Origin: an uncultured Clostridia bacterium
Lineage (GTDB): Bacteria; Bacillota; Clostridia; Christensenellales; Borkfalkiaceae
DNA: 64,000 nt
Assembly (NCBI GenBank): GCA_944328445.1
Contig: CALVHO010000003.1
Location: 53,460-117,459, forward strand
Direction of reading: 5' to 3'
Position 1 is the stretch's first letter, and the number at the start of each line of letters is the position of its first letter. The notes beneath the pieces are model-generated. The model was given only the letters and a program-made list of their open reading frames with translations, did no database searches and was not told the DNA's origin. The translations under genes were made by a program, and so were the position numbers. Of this stretch, positions 49,705-57,597 are shown one piece after another.

Positions 49705-50193
49705 ATGCAGACCCTGCCCTACGACCGCGCGGCGGCGGTGCGCTACGCGCGCCGCTGGGCCTTCGCGCGCAACCCCGCCTACTACGCCTTCGACGGCGTC
49801 GGCGGAGACTGCACCAACTTCGTGTCGCAATGCCTGTTCGCGGGCGGCGGCGTCATGAACTTTACGCCGCTGTACGGCTGGTACTACCGCACGGCGGAGG
49901 ACCGCACGCCCTCCTGGACGGGGGTGCGCTTTTTGTGCGACTTTCTCCTGCAAAACGACGGGCCCGGGCCGTACGGCGAAGAGACGAGCCTGCGCGGGCT
50001 GCAAGCGGGAGACGTGGTGCAGCTCGGCGACGCGGCGGGCAATTTTTACCACTCCTGCCTGGTCAGCGGCTTCGCCTTCGGCGTGCCGCTGCTGGCCGCG
50101 CACTCGGCAGACGCCTTCCTCAGGCCGCTCACCGGCTACGACTTCGCCCGCCTGCGCTTTTTGCACATCCTCGGCGGGCGCACGGAGCCGTGA
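49705..50193 (+). CDS. Amidase-domain (Amidase_6-like) protein
   Basis: A 162-residue protein built from the putative amidase domain: YDRAAAVRYARRWAFARNPAYYAFDGVGGDCTNFVSQCLFAGG, with the likely catalytic Cys36 in GGDCTNF and a histidine in NFYHSCLV. Related domains cleave peptidoglycan peptides and occur in sporulation-linked Clostridia proteins. No signal peptide or membrane anchor is seen, so the location is unclear. It lies 43 bp after the radical-SAM pair, without a clear promoter of its own. Confidence 0.82.
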   Translation: MQTLPYDRAAAVRYARRWAFARNPAYYAFDGVGGDCTNFVSQCLFAGGGVMNFTPLYGWYYRTAEDRTPSWTGVRFLCDFLLQNDGPGPYGEETSLRGLQAGDVVQLGDAAGNFYHSCLVSGFAFGVPLLAAHSADAFLRPLTGYDFARLRFLHILGGRTEP

Positions 50194-50235
50194 ACGCGCC
50201 GCAAAAAGCCACCGCGCGCGGCATGCAAGCAAACG

Positions 50236-50265
50236 AAAAACGCACCCCGCGGGGTGCGTTCTTTG
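50236..50265. terminator. Bidirectional terminator between convergent genes
   Basis: AACGCACCCC pairs with GGGGTGCGTT, flanked by A and T runs, between the amidase-domain gene and the lipoprotein gene. Confidence 0.7.
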
Positions 50266-50280
50266 CTTCGGTCATGCCAA

Positions 50281-50658
50281 TTACGCCTGCGCGGGCGTGA
50301 CGGTGACGGCGCAGGTGACCGTGAAGGCGCCGTCGACGGTCTTCACCGTGACGGTGGCTTTGCCCTCCTTTTTGGCGGTGACGGTGCCGTCCGGCTTGAC
50401 GGAGGCCACGGACTCGTCGGAAGAGGTCCAGACCGTCGTGCGGACGGTGGCGTTGTTGGGCGCGACGGTGACGGCCAGCTTGCCCGTGCCGCCGACGGGG
50501 AGCGAGAGTTCGGTCTTGTCGATGGTCAGCGAGGTGACGGCGACGGCCTGCGTTTCGGGCGCGGGATCGTCCTCCGAACTCGAACAGGCCGCAAACAGGG
50601 CCAGGGAAAAGAGCAACAGCGCTGCCGCCAGCAGGCAGAAAGATTTTTTGAGCTTCAA
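50281..50658 (-). CDS. Small lipoprotein with bacterial Ig-like (BIG_2) domain
   Basis: A 125-residue secreted lipoprotein. A basic start, a hydrophobic helix and the lipobox LFAAC (Cys25) indicate membrane anchoring by SPase II processing. An acidic/serine linker leads to one Ig-like domain (VTSLTIDKTELSLPVGGTGKLAVTV, WTSSDESVASVKPDGTVTAKKEGKATVTV). I chose the TTG start at 50658 because GGAGG lies 8 bp before it and the signal peptide begins there; no ATG is available. The single domain suggests a surface or adhesion role, which remains unproven. Confidence 0.75.
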   Translation of the reverse strand: MKLKKSFCLLAAALLLFSLALFAACSSSEDDPAPETQAVAVTSLTIDKTELSLPVGGTGKLAVTVAPNNATVRTTVWTSSDESVASVKPDGTVTAKKEGKATVTVKTVDGAFTVTCAVTVTPAQA

Positions 50659-50803
50659 GGAAGGTGCCTCCGTCCGATCGTTTCTCCCCTCTATTATAGC
50701 GGCCGCGCGGGGCAAAGTCAAACAAAGCGGCGCGGACGGCGGATTTTTCATCCTTTTTTTACGCGCGGCGGGGCCGCGCGGGGCATCGGCGGGCCCGAAA
50801 CGC

Positions 50804-50848
50804 AAAAGCCGCGCCCGTGCCCCCGCTTTGCGGGGGCACGGGCGCGGC
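50804..50848 (-). terminator. Terminator of the carbohydrate operon
   Basis: A 19-bp perfect stem (GCCGCGCCCGTGCCCCCGC and its complement) followed by TTTTGCG on the minus strand, just after the thuA-like stop. Confidence 0.75.
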
Positions 50849-50861
50849 GGGCGCGGGCCGT

Positions 50862-51587
50862 TCAGCGCCGTTGCAGCGAAAACTGTTCGATGTGGCGGCA
50901 GGCGGGCACCTCCCCCACGCCGTCCGCGGGGGCGACGTAGGCCGCGGCCTGCAACAGCAGCGTGCGCACCGCGGGGATACGGTAGGTGGGGTACGTTTCG
51001 TGCCCGGGGTTGAAGTAGAAGAACTTGCCGCGGCCGCGGCAGAAGACGCAGCCGCCGCGGAACACCTCGCCGCCCTCGAACCAGCCGACGTAGACGAGCT
51101 CGTCGGGGACGGGGATATCGAAGTATTCGCCGTACATCTCTTCCTGCGGGATGTCGACATACTCCCCGAGGCCGCGCGCGATGGGATGGCCCGGGGCCAC
51201 GCACCAGAGCCGTTCGTGCTCGCCGTCCTCGCGCCAGCGCAGCGAGCAGGTGGTGCCGAGCAGCCGTTTGAAGGGCTTGGAATCGTGCGCGGAGTGCAGG
51301 AAAATCATGCCCATGCCGCGCAGCGCCCTGTCCGCAACTTTGTTCACGATCTCGTCGGACACCTTCTGATGATACCAGTGCCCCCACCAGACCATGACGT
51401 CCGTCCCGTTTATGATCTCGTCGGTGAGCGCGCCCGCACCGTTCTCGTCCATACGGACGAGCGAAACGGAGCCGCCCGTCTCTTCCATCAGATTTTTCAG
51501 GCACACGCCCAGCCCTTCGGGATATGCTTTTTTGCCCTCTTCCGAATCCATGGACGCGTTATGCTCGCATACAACGGTAATATTCAT
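50862..51587 (-). CDS. ThuA-like (trehalose utilisation) domain protein
   Basis: A 241-residue protein of the ThuA family (glutamine-amidotransferase-like fold): ITVVCEHNASMDSEEGKKAYPEGL, VMVWWGHWYHQKVSDEIVNKV, LHSAHDSKPFKRLLGTTCSLRWRE, and the family-typical GHPIARGLGEYVDIPQEEMYGEYFDIP. ThuA proteins act in catabolism of disaccharides via keto-sugars, but a precise reaction is not established. It is the last gene of the dehydrogenase-isomerase operon, which agrees with such a role. Confidence 0.85.
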   Translation of the reverse strand: MNITVVCEHNASMDSEEGKKAYPEGLGVCLKNLMEETGGSVSLVRMDENGAGALTDEIINGTDVMVWWGHWYHQKVSDEIVNKVADRALRGMGMIFLHSAHDSKPFKRLLGTTCSLRWREDGEHERLWCVAPGHPIARGLGEYVDIPQEEMYGEYFDIPVPDELVYVGWFEGGEVFRGGCVFCRGRGKFFYFNPGHETYPTYRIPAVRTLLLQAAAYVAPADGVGEVPACRHIEQFSLQRR

Positions 51588-51606
51588 AATCCCTGTCTCC
51601 CCCCGA

Positions 51607-52692
51607 TCAGTCGAAATAGTAGGGTTTGCCCGTCTCTTCGCTCTTGTAAATACCCTCGAGGATATGGGTGACGACCGCCGCCTGATCGGCCGTGACATAG
51701 AGTTTCGCGCCCTTGAGGATCGCATTGGTAAACGTTGCCGCTTCGAGGTCGGCAGGCTCTCCGCTCGCCGCGCCTTCGAAGAAAGCGACCGAACCCGCGT
51801 TCAGGTCGGGCTTGATCATGACCTGTTTGCCCGCCATGACCGTATTGATGCGCAGCCCGTCGAGCATATCCGCGCCCGCCTTGTCGCCGCAGATCGTGGT
51901 GATCGCCTCTTTCGGGTCTGCCATGTTGAGCGCCCAGCTGGATTTGAGGTAGACGACGGCGCCGTTTTTCATGACCACGAAGCCGAAGGCGCTGTCCTCG
52001 GCGGTGAATTTGGCGGGATCCCAGTCTCCCCAGGCGTTGCCCGTGTCGCGCTGGGCGTTGAGCTTGTGGAAGGTCTTGCCCACGCAGTAGGCGGGTTCAT
52101 AGTTGTTCATCATAAAGAGCGTCAGATCGAGCGCGTGCGTGCCGATGTCGATGAGCGGGCCGCCCCCCTGCTTTTCCTTATCGATGAAAACGCCCCAGGT
52201 GGGAACGGCGCGGCGGCGGATCGCAATGGCTTCCGCATAATACACGTCGCCGAACATCCCGTCGTCCGCAAGTTTTTTCAGGTACAGCGAATCGGGGCGG
52301 AATCTGTTCTGATAGCCGATCGTGAGGATCTTGCCCGACTTGTCGCGCGCGTCGAGCATCTTTTTCGCCTCGGCATAGTTCATCGCCATGGGCTTTTCGC
52401 ACAGAACGTGTTTGCCCGCGTTGAGCGCGTCCACGGTGATGCGGCAATGCTCGTTGTTGGGGGTGAGCACCAGAACCGCGTCGATGCTCTTGTCTTTGAG
52501 AAGCTGTTTATAATCGGTGTACACGGCGCACTCGGGCGTGCCGAAATCCTCGCGCGCTTTGAGTGCGCGTTCCTCGATGATGTCGCAGAAAGCCACCATT
52601 TCCGCCGCGGGATTGCGCTTTTCCGCAGGCATGTGTTTGCCGTTGGCAATGCCGCCGCACCCGATGACGCCGATACGTACTTTTTTATCCAT
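51607..52692 (-). CDS. Gfo/Idh/MocA family oxidoreductase (1)
   Basis: A 361-residue NAD(P)-dependent sugar or inositol-type dehydrogenase. The N-terminal Rossmann fold has IGVIGCGGIANGKHMPA and the EKP motif in HVLCEKPMAMNYAEA with the catalytic-site lysine. The C-terminal domain carries GGGPLIDIGTHALDLTLF, with the catalytic histidine region. The start at 52692 follows GGAGAGTAAGGGAA; a possible ATG 63 bp upstream is less likely. It is distinct from the paralogue at the operon start. The two may catalyse oxidation and reduction in a keto-sugar route (inference). Confidence 0.9.
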   Translation of the reverse strand: MDKKVRIGVIGCGGIANGKHMPAEKRNPAAEMVAFCDIIEERALKAREDFGTPECAVYTDYKQLLKDKSIDAVLVLTPNNEHCRITVDALNAGKHVLCEKPMAMNYAEAKKMLDARDKSGKILTIGYQNRFRPDSLYLKKLADDGMFGDVYYAEAIAIRRRAVPTWGVFIDKEKQGGGPLIDIGTHALDLTLFMMNNYEPAYCVGKTFHKLNAQRDTGNAWGDWDPAKFTAEDSAFGFVVMKNGAVVYLKSSWALNMADPKEAITTICGDKAGADMLDGLRINTVMAGKQVMIKPDLNAGSVAFFEGAASGEPADLEAATFTNAILKGAKLYVTADQAAVVTHILEGIYKSEETGKPYYFD

Positions 52693-52744
52693 TTCCCTTA
52701 CTCTCCTTTTTTGATTGTGTCGCGTTTTTTCGGGAACGCACCCG

Positions 52745-53473
52745 TTATTTTGCAAGTTTTTTCATGTTGTCGAGGCTCTTTTTGAGATATTCCGCCTCTC
52801 CGCAGGGATAGTGTTCGACTTCCAGGATCGCCCAGGGGATGCCCTGCGCCTTCGCCTCGGCAAAGACGCCGCGCATGTCCACCGCGCCCTCGCCCACGAC
52901 GGGCTGGGGCGCGTGCACGGGATCGGACGCGGCCGCCTCCTTGACGTGCACGAGCGCGAGCGCGCCGGCGAGCCCCTTCATCTCGGCCACGGCGTCCCTG
53001 CCCGCCACGGTGACCCAGAACACGTCGAGCTCGGCCGCAAGGCCCGCGTCTTTGACGATCCTGCCGACGAAGTCCTGCCCGTTTTCGTATTCGTGGGCGT
53101 GGTTGTGGTAGCCGAACACGACGCCGCGCGCGTCCAAAAGGGCCTTTGCCCTTTTCACCGACTCCAAGAGCGCCGCGTAGCGGGCGGGGTCGGAAAACAC
53201 CTCCGTGCCCACCCAGGGGATGAACACGTAGCGGATGCCGAGGGCGTCGATGTACGGGAGCGAGCGCTCCACCTCGTCCGCGGCGATGTGCGCGGATACC
53301 GCTTCGAGCTTATATTTTTTCAGGAGCGAGCCGATCTCTTCGGGCGTCTTGCCGTAAAAGCCCGCAAACTCCACACCGTCGTAGCCCGCGCCGCCCACGG
53401 CGGCGAACACGGCCTCGGCGCCTTCACGCTCCGCCATCTCGCGCAAGCTGTACAGCTGGACCGCAAATTTCAT
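52745..53473 (-). CDS. Sugar phosphate isomerase/epimerase, TIM-barrel (1)
   Basis: A 242-residue AP-endonuclease-2-like TIM barrel: FAVQLYSLREMAEREGAEAVFAAV, YDGVEFAGFYGKTPEEIGSLLKKY, GYHNHAHEYENG with metal-binding His/Glu residues, ELDVFWVTVAGRD and a C-terminal ILEVEHYPCG. Members isomerise or epimerise sugars and inosose or catalyse keto-glycoside cleavage with a divalent metal. GGAGGAAACGGGT precedes the ATG. It lies 16 bp after the second isomerase and 52 bp before the dehydrogenase gene, indicating one operon. Confidence 0.88.
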   Translation of the reverse strand: MKFAVQLYSLREMAEREGAEAVFAAVGGAGYDGVEFAGFYGKTPEEIGSLLKKYKLEAVSAHIAADEVERSLPYIDALGIRYVFIPWVGTEVFSDPARYAALLESVKRAKALLDARGVVFGYHNHAHEYENGQDFVGRIVKDAGLAAELDVFWVTVAGRDAVAEMKGLAGALALVHVKEAAASDPVHAPQPVVGEGAVDMRGVFAEAKAQGIPWAILEVEHYPCGEAEYLKKSLDNMKKLAK

Positions 53474-53489
53474 ACCCGTTTCCTCCGTT

Positions 53490-54461
53490 TCAGGCCCACC
53501 ACATGTCGGAATTGCCCTCGCCGAGGATGCACTCCTGCAAGAAGCGCACCGCCTTTTCCAGCCCCGGTTTGGGGGCCATGAGGCCGTCCTCGTGTTCGAT
53601 GGAGAGGGTGTCGTCGTAGCCGTAAACGCGCAGCATGGAGACGATCTGCTTCCACAGCGCCGCGTCGTGCCCGTAGCCGAGGGTGCGGAAGGACCAGCTG
53701 CGGTCCGCAAACTGCGTGAAGGACTTGGTGTCGAGCACGCCGTTTTGGCGGACGTTGTGTTCGATCATCTGCGTGTCCTTGGCGTGGAAATAGTAGACGG
53801 CCTTGTTCTCGCCGAGCACACGGATGACTTCTAGGATGTCCATCCCCTGCCAGAAGAGGTGCGAAGGGTCGACGTTGGCGCCGATGAGCGCGCCCGCGGC
53901 GTCGCGCAGGCGCAGGCAGGTGGCGGGGTTGTACACGCAAAAGCCGGGGTGCATTTCCAGCGCGATGCGCTTCACGCCGTGGTCGGCGGCAAAGCGGACG
54001 GCCTTTTTCCAGTACGGGATGAGCACCTCGTTCCACTGCCATTCGAGCACGGCGGGGTATTCGGGCGGCCAGGCGCAAGTCACCCAGGAAGGTTTTTTGG
54101 CGCCCTCGTCCGAGCCGGGGCAGCCCGAAAAGGTGACGATGCGGTCGATGCCCAGCTGGCCCGCCAGCACGCAGGCGGCCTCGAAATCGGCCTCGAAGCG
54201 CGCCGCTTCCGCCTTGTCGGGGTGCACGCAGTTGCCGTGCACGGAGAGGGCGGAAATGCCCATGTTGTGCTTGTGAAAGGTTTCGAGCAGTTTTTCGCGC
54301 GCGGCCTTGTCCTTGGACAGCACGAGCGCGTCGGCATGGGCCTTGCCGGGATAGCCGCCCACGCCCAGTTCGAATTCATCCACCCCCAACCCCGAGAGGT
54401 ATTGCAGGCTCTCGTCCAGGCTGTACCCGCCGAGGATGCCGCTGACTACGCTGATCTTCAT
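53490..54461 (-). CDS. Sugar phosphate isomerase/epimerase, TIM-barrel (2)
   Basis: A 323-residue xylose-isomerase-like TIM barrel, longer than the neighbouring one. It starts MKISVVSGILGGYSLDESLQYLSGLGVDEFELGVGGYPG. Metal-site candidates are ALEMHPGFCVYNP, ANVDPSHLFWQGMD, VYYFHAKDTQ and LSIEHEDGLM, placed as in this superfamily (Glu, Asp, His, Glu). It belongs to a group common in gut Clostridia next to Gfo/Idh/MocA dehydrogenases. The substrate is not known. The gene is preceded by an array of 33-bp hairpin repeats. Confidence 0.88.
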   Translation of the reverse strand: MKISVVSGILGGYSLDESLQYLSGLGVDEFELGVGGYPGKAHADALVLSKDKAAREKLLETFHKHNMGISALSVHGNCVHPDKAEAARFEADFEAACVLAGQLGIDRIVTFSGCPGSDEGAKKPSWVTCAWPPEYPAVLEWQWNEVLIPYWKKAVRFAADHGVKRIALEMHPGFCVYNPATCLRLRDAAGALIGANVDPSHLFWQGMDILEVIRVLGENKAVYYFHAKDTQMIEHNVRQNGVLDTKSFTQFADRSWSFRTLGYGHDAALWKQIVSMLRVYGYDDTLSIEHEDGLMAPKPGLEKAVRFLQECILGEGNSDMWWA

Positions 54462-54482
54462 CGCTGATTCTCCTTATCGGTT

Positions 54483-54618
54483 TTTTATGCGCGGGCCATG
54501 AACGGGGCCCGTAGATTTTTATGTGCGGGCCGCGGCGAGGCCCGTAGATTTTTATGCACGGGCCGCAGCAGGGCCCGTAGATTTTTATGCGCGGGCCGCG
54601 GCGAGGCCCGTAGATTTT
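54483..54618. repeat. Tandem 33-bp hairpin repeats (about four copies)
   Basis: Units of GCCCGTAGATTTTTATG plus GCGGGCC and a CGGCGAG-type loop recur at 33-bp steps, each able to form CGGGCC/GGCCCG hairpins. They lie within the operon, between the first dehydrogenase gene and the second isomerase gene. The period is divisible by three but no credible coding frame follows. Confidence 0.85.
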
Positions 54619-54660
54619 GCAAGGAACGGACGCCGCGGCGGGCCACCCGAAGCGGGCCGC

Positions 54661-55719
54661 TCAAAGTTTGTCGCGGATGACCTTGTTTTCCGCGGCCGAG
54701 CGCGCGGCGGCCTCCATCAAACGGAAGACACGCAGCACCTGTTCCTTGCGGACGGCGGGCGGTTCCTTGCCCGCCGCGGCTGCGGCGAAGTTTTTGTAGA
54801 AGGCGAAGGGCTCCGCGTGCACCACGGGCAGGGGCAGCTGCTCGACGGAGGCGTTGCTGCGCTGCGCCATGGTGCGCGTAAAGCCGTTGCCCGCGCGCAC
54901 GCCGACGAGGTTTTTATCCTCGCGCTCGACGCAGCGCGTCACCCCGCCCGTGAGGTCCCAATCCTCCACCGTGGCCGTGCCCTCGGTGCCGTACACCATC
55001 CAGCGCGGCAGGCGGCGGAAACAGTCGGTGGCCACCACGATGCGGTATTCCACGCCGTTTTCAAAGCGGACGAGCAGGTCGCAGCCGTCCTCCACTTCCT
55101 CGCCGTAGATGTAGCTGTACGTGCAATACAAACTCTGCACGGGCGAAGGCACGGCCAACAGCATCTGGTCGATGAGGTGCACGCCCCAATCAAGCATCAT
55201 GCCGCCGCCCTGCGCCTTTTTCTTGCGCCAGTCCCCGGGGATGCCGTTCCCGCCCACCACGCGCGATTCGTACTTGTACACGCCGCCGATGCTCCCGTTC
55301 GCGGCCAGCGCGCGGACGGTCAGAAAGTCGTCGTCCCAGCGGCGGTTCTGGTGCACTTCAAAGAGCACGCCCGCCCTTTCGGCGGCGGCGTACATTTCCT
55401 CCGCCTCCGCACAGGACAGGGCGACGGGCTTTTCGCTGACGATGTGCTTGCCCGCGGCGGCCGCCGCCGCGGCGTACGGGGCGTGCACGTCGTTGGGGGT
55501 GGCGATGAGCACGGCGCCCAGCGACTTGTCCCGCCACAGCGCCTCGGGCGAGGGATAGGCGTACAGGCCCGCCTTTTGCGCGGCGGCAACGCGCGCGGGG
55601 TCGGTATCGTACACGCCCGCAAGTTCTAAGGGGTATTCGGGCCCCGACGCGGCATAAGCGGCCAGCTGCGCGGCGTGGTACGAACCCATGCCGCCGTAGC
55701 CGACGATGGCGATCTTCAT
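54661..55719 (-). CDS. Gfo/Idh/MocA family oxidoreductase (2)
   Basis: A 352-residue dehydrogenase, first gene of the carbohydrate operon. The Rossmann motif is IAIVGYGGMGSYHAAQL, the EKP motif is HIVSEKPVALSCAEAEE, and the catalytic C-terminal region has GGGMMLDWGVHLIDQMLLAV. AGGAGAAAAC precedes the ATG at 55719. It should act on a sugar or cyclitol with NAD(P), with the AraC regulator divergent and only ~105 bp away, which suggests substrate-induced expression. Confidence 0.9.
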   Translation of the reverse strand: MKIAIVGYGGMGSYHAAQLAAYAASGPEYPLELAGVYDTDPARVAAAQKAGLYAYPSPEALWRDKSLGAVLIATPNDVHAPYAAAAAAAGKHIVSEKPVALSCAEAEEMYAAAERAGVLFEVHQNRRWDDDFLTVRALAANGSIGGVYKYESRVVGGNGIPGDWRKKKAQGGGMMLDWGVHLIDQMLLAVPSPVQSLYCTYSYIYGEEVEDGCDLLVRFENGVEYRIVVATDCFRRLPRWMVYGTEGTATVEDWDLTGGVTRCVEREDKNLVGVRAGNGFTRTMAQRSNASVEQLPLPVVHAEPFAFYKNFAAAAAGKEPPAVRKEQVLRVFRLMEAAARSAAENKVIRDKL

Positions 55720-55733
55720 GGTTTTCTCCTCGG

Positions 55734-55762
55734 TTGACAAACGCTTTTGTCGATGGTATAAT
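55734..55762 (+). promoter_or_regulatory. Consensus promoter of the AraC-type regulator gene
   Basis: TTGACA (55734-55739) and TATAAT (55757-55762), 17-bp spacer. The opposite-strand promoter for the carbohydrate operon must overlap this ~105-bp region but has no strong boxes, as expected for an activated promoter. Confidence 0.8.
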
Positions 55763-55824
55763 ACCACTGAAAATTGCGCATTTCTACTCATTTTTTTAGA
55801 ATTTTATTTCAGATATTGACATCT

Positions 55825-56616
55825 ATGAAAGAACACGTCACCTACCAGGCTTTCCATGACCGCGAGAGCAGCTTCCGCTTTTTTTACAGCGAAAACGCGG
55901 ACACGCAGCCGCACTTCCACCGCTGCATCGAGATGCTCTACATAACCGCGGGCCGCGCCGACTGCACGGTGGACGGAGAGAGCTTCACCGCCGAGAAGGA
56001 CGACATCGTGTTCGTACGGCGCTGCGCCGCGCACTCCCTCCGCCCCGCGCCCGCCTACGCCAACTACGTGGCCATCGTCAAGGCGGCGTACGCGGACGAC
56101 TTTGAAAAGCAGCTCGAAAAGGAGACGCTGCCTCCCCACCTGGCGGACAAGGCCTACAACCGCACGCTGCGGCCGCTGCTACCGCGCATGCTGCGGGCCA
56201 TGCGCGAGCCCTCCTTCCTGGTCATGAAGGGGTACGCGGACATCCTGCTCGGGTCGCTGTTGCAGCACTACGAGCGGCGGCCCTTCTCCCCCACGCCCAA
56301 CCTCTCGGCGGTGGTGGATGCGCTCAACTACATCGACGAGCACTTCGCCGAGCCGCTCACCCTCGACGCGCTGGCGGCGCACTTCGGCTACAACAAGTAC
56401 TATTTTTCCCGCCTGTTCAACGCCTACATCGGCGAGAACATGAACAACTACATCAACGCCGTGCGCGTGCGCAAACTGGCCGAGGCCGCCAAGCACACCG
56501 AAAACGTGAACGTTTCCGATTTGGCCTTCGCCTGCGGGTTCGACTCGATGACCACCTTTTACCGCCACTTTGAACGGATCTACGGCCGCGCGCCCTCCGA
56601 CGTGTTCGGGAAATGA
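55825..56616 (+). CDS. AraC-family transcriptional regulator
   Basis: A 263-residue regulator. The N-terminal cupin-type sensing domain (~1-150) contains PHFHRCIEMLYITAGRADCTVDG, typical of sugar-responsive AraC proteins. The C-terminal double helix-turn-helix (~165-263) has PLTLDALAAHFGYNKYYFSRLF and LAFACGFDSMTTFYRHFERIYGRAPSDV. It is divergent from the dehydrogenase/isomerase operon and is its probable activator. The start at 55825 fits the fold; an upstream in-frame ATG at 55774 would lie close to the promoter. Ribosome site weak. Confidence 0.92.
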   Translation: MKEHVTYQAFHDRESSFRFFYSENADTQPHFHRCIEMLYITAGRADCTVDGESFTAEKDDIVFVRRCAAHSLRPAPAYANYVAIVKAAYADDFEKQLEKETLPPHLADKAYNRTLRPLLPRMLRAMREPSFLVMKGYADILLGSLLQHYERRPFSPTPNLSAVVDALNYIDEHFAEPLTLDALAAHFGYNKYYFSRLFNAYIGENMNNYINAVRVRKLAEAAKHTENVNVSDLAFACGFDSMTTFYRHFERIYGRAPSDVFGK

Positions 56617-56639
56617 CGCGCATCGTTTCGGCAGCGGAA

Positions 56640-56686
56640 AGCGCCGTGCGGCGCCCCTTTGCGGGGCGGCGCACGGCGCTTATTTT
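56640..56686 (+). terminator. Terminator of the araC-type gene
   Basis: A long stem, AGCGCCGTGCGGCGCCCC with GGGGCGGCGCACGGCGCT, followed by TATTTTAC. Confidence 0.75.
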
Positions 56687-56712
56687 ACAGTTTCCAAACA
56701 ACGAGAGGGCGC

Positions 56713-56749
56713 AAAAAAGGGAGAACGTTCCGAAAAAAGCGGAACGTTT
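56713..56749 (-). terminator. Terminator overlapping the DtxR stop codon
   Basis: AACGTTCC pairs with GGAACGTT, followed by CTCCCTTTTTT on the minus strand. Confidence 0.7.
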
Positions 56750-57110
56750 ATTCCTTTTCCATGAACTTGCGGATGGCCTCGTAGGTCTGCGCGCTGATGA
56801 GGTGTTCGAGGCGGCAGGCGTCGGCCTCGGCCACGCTCTCCTCCACGCCGAGGCGCACCAAAAAGCCGCTGAGCAGGCGGTGCTTGGCGTAGACGAAGTT
56901 GGCGTATTCGCTGCCGCTCTCGGTCAGGCGGATGTGGTTTTGAGAGATCTCGACGTAACCCTTGGCCGTCAGCACCCGCATCGCCTTGGTGACGGCGGGC
57001 TTGGAGACACCCAGCTCGCGCGAGACGTCGACGGCGTGCACGGGCTTGCCCGCGGCCGAAAGGCGCAGGATGGCTTCCAGGTAATCTTCGCCCGATTCGT
57101 TGTCGATCAT
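56748..57110 (-). CDS. DtxR-family metal-dependent regulator (short form)
   Basis: A 120-residue metalloregulator with the winged helix (DYLEAILRLSAAGKPVHAVDVSRELGVSKPAVTKAMRVLTAKGYV) and dimerisation domain, but without the C-terminal SH3 domain. The metal ligands appear intact: Asp/Glu near residues 9-12, His in AKHRLL, and Cys-x2-Glu-His in ADACRLEHLIS. The cysteine is the DtxR/IdeR-type ligand, where Mn-type MntR of B. subtilis has glutamate, which hints at iron sensing (inference). It overlaps the MarR gene by four bases. Confidence 0.9.
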   Translation of the reverse strand: MIDNESGEDYLEAILRLSAAGKPVHAVDVSRELGVSKPAVTKAMRVLTAKGYVEISQNHIRLTESGSEYANFVYAKHRLLSGFLVRLGVEESVAEADACRLEHLISAQTYEAIRKFMEKE

Positions 57111-57586
57111 ACTTCTTCCTCCCGTTCGCCCGAAGCGGGGCGCTTTTTCATGATCTCGCGCTGCAAGAGGCCGTTGCTGTCGGCCGTGCGCTTCAAAAGG
57201 CGGGTGAGGTCGGCGATGTCCTCCTCCCCCATCACGTTGACGTAGGCATCGAAATTGCGCATGAGCAGCGCGTACTTCTCTTCGAGGGCGCGGCGGCCCG
57301 CGATCGTGAGCGCCACGTCCATTTTGCGGCGGTCGTCGGGAGAGATCTCCATGGCGACGTAGCCCTTGCTGCGCAGCGAGCGCAGGATGTTGGCGGCGCG
57401 CGCGCGGCTGACGCGGATGCCTTCGCTGATCTGCGTGGGCGAGACGCGCCCGCCCCCCGCCGAGGACATGAACCACAAAGCCGCCGTTTCGCCTTCGATG
57501 AATTCGCGCAGCAGTTCGATCATGTCCATCCTGTTCATGCGCCAGAGCTGGGTCATCAGCTCGTCGCGGAGTTCTTCTTTCGTCAT
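57107..57586 (-). CDS. MarR-family transcriptional regulator
   Basis: A 159-residue winged-helix repressor type: helices around MTQLWRMNRMDMIELLREFIEGE, the recognition region PTQISEGIRVSRARAANILRSLRSKGYV, and wing residues ISPDDRRKMDVALT, matching the MarR DxRxxx wing pattern. AGGAGGGCGGGAC precedes the ATG at 57586. It is 11 bp after the ABC permease gene, in one operon with ATPase, permease and DtxR. It is the likely binder of the palindrome at the operon promoter. Confidence 0.9.
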   Translation of the reverse strand: MTKEELRDELMTQLWRMNRMDMIELLREFIEGETAALWFMSSAGGGRVSPTQISEGIRVSRARAANILRSLRSKGYVAMEISPDDRRKMDVALTIAGRRALEEKYALLMRNFDAYVNVMGEEDIADLTRLLKRTADSNGLLQREIMKKRPASGEREEEV

Positions 57587-57597
57587 GTCCCGCCCTC

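Noticed and set aside
54483..54618. Possible CRISPR array
   Set aside because: The 33-bp units are contiguous without unique spacers, and no cas gene is in the window.
54498..54680. 60-codon frame with ARRFLCAGRGE repeats
   Set aside because: It is a translation of the 33-bp hairpin repeats, whose period happens to be divisible by three; no ribosome site and it overlaps the end of a real gene on the other strand.
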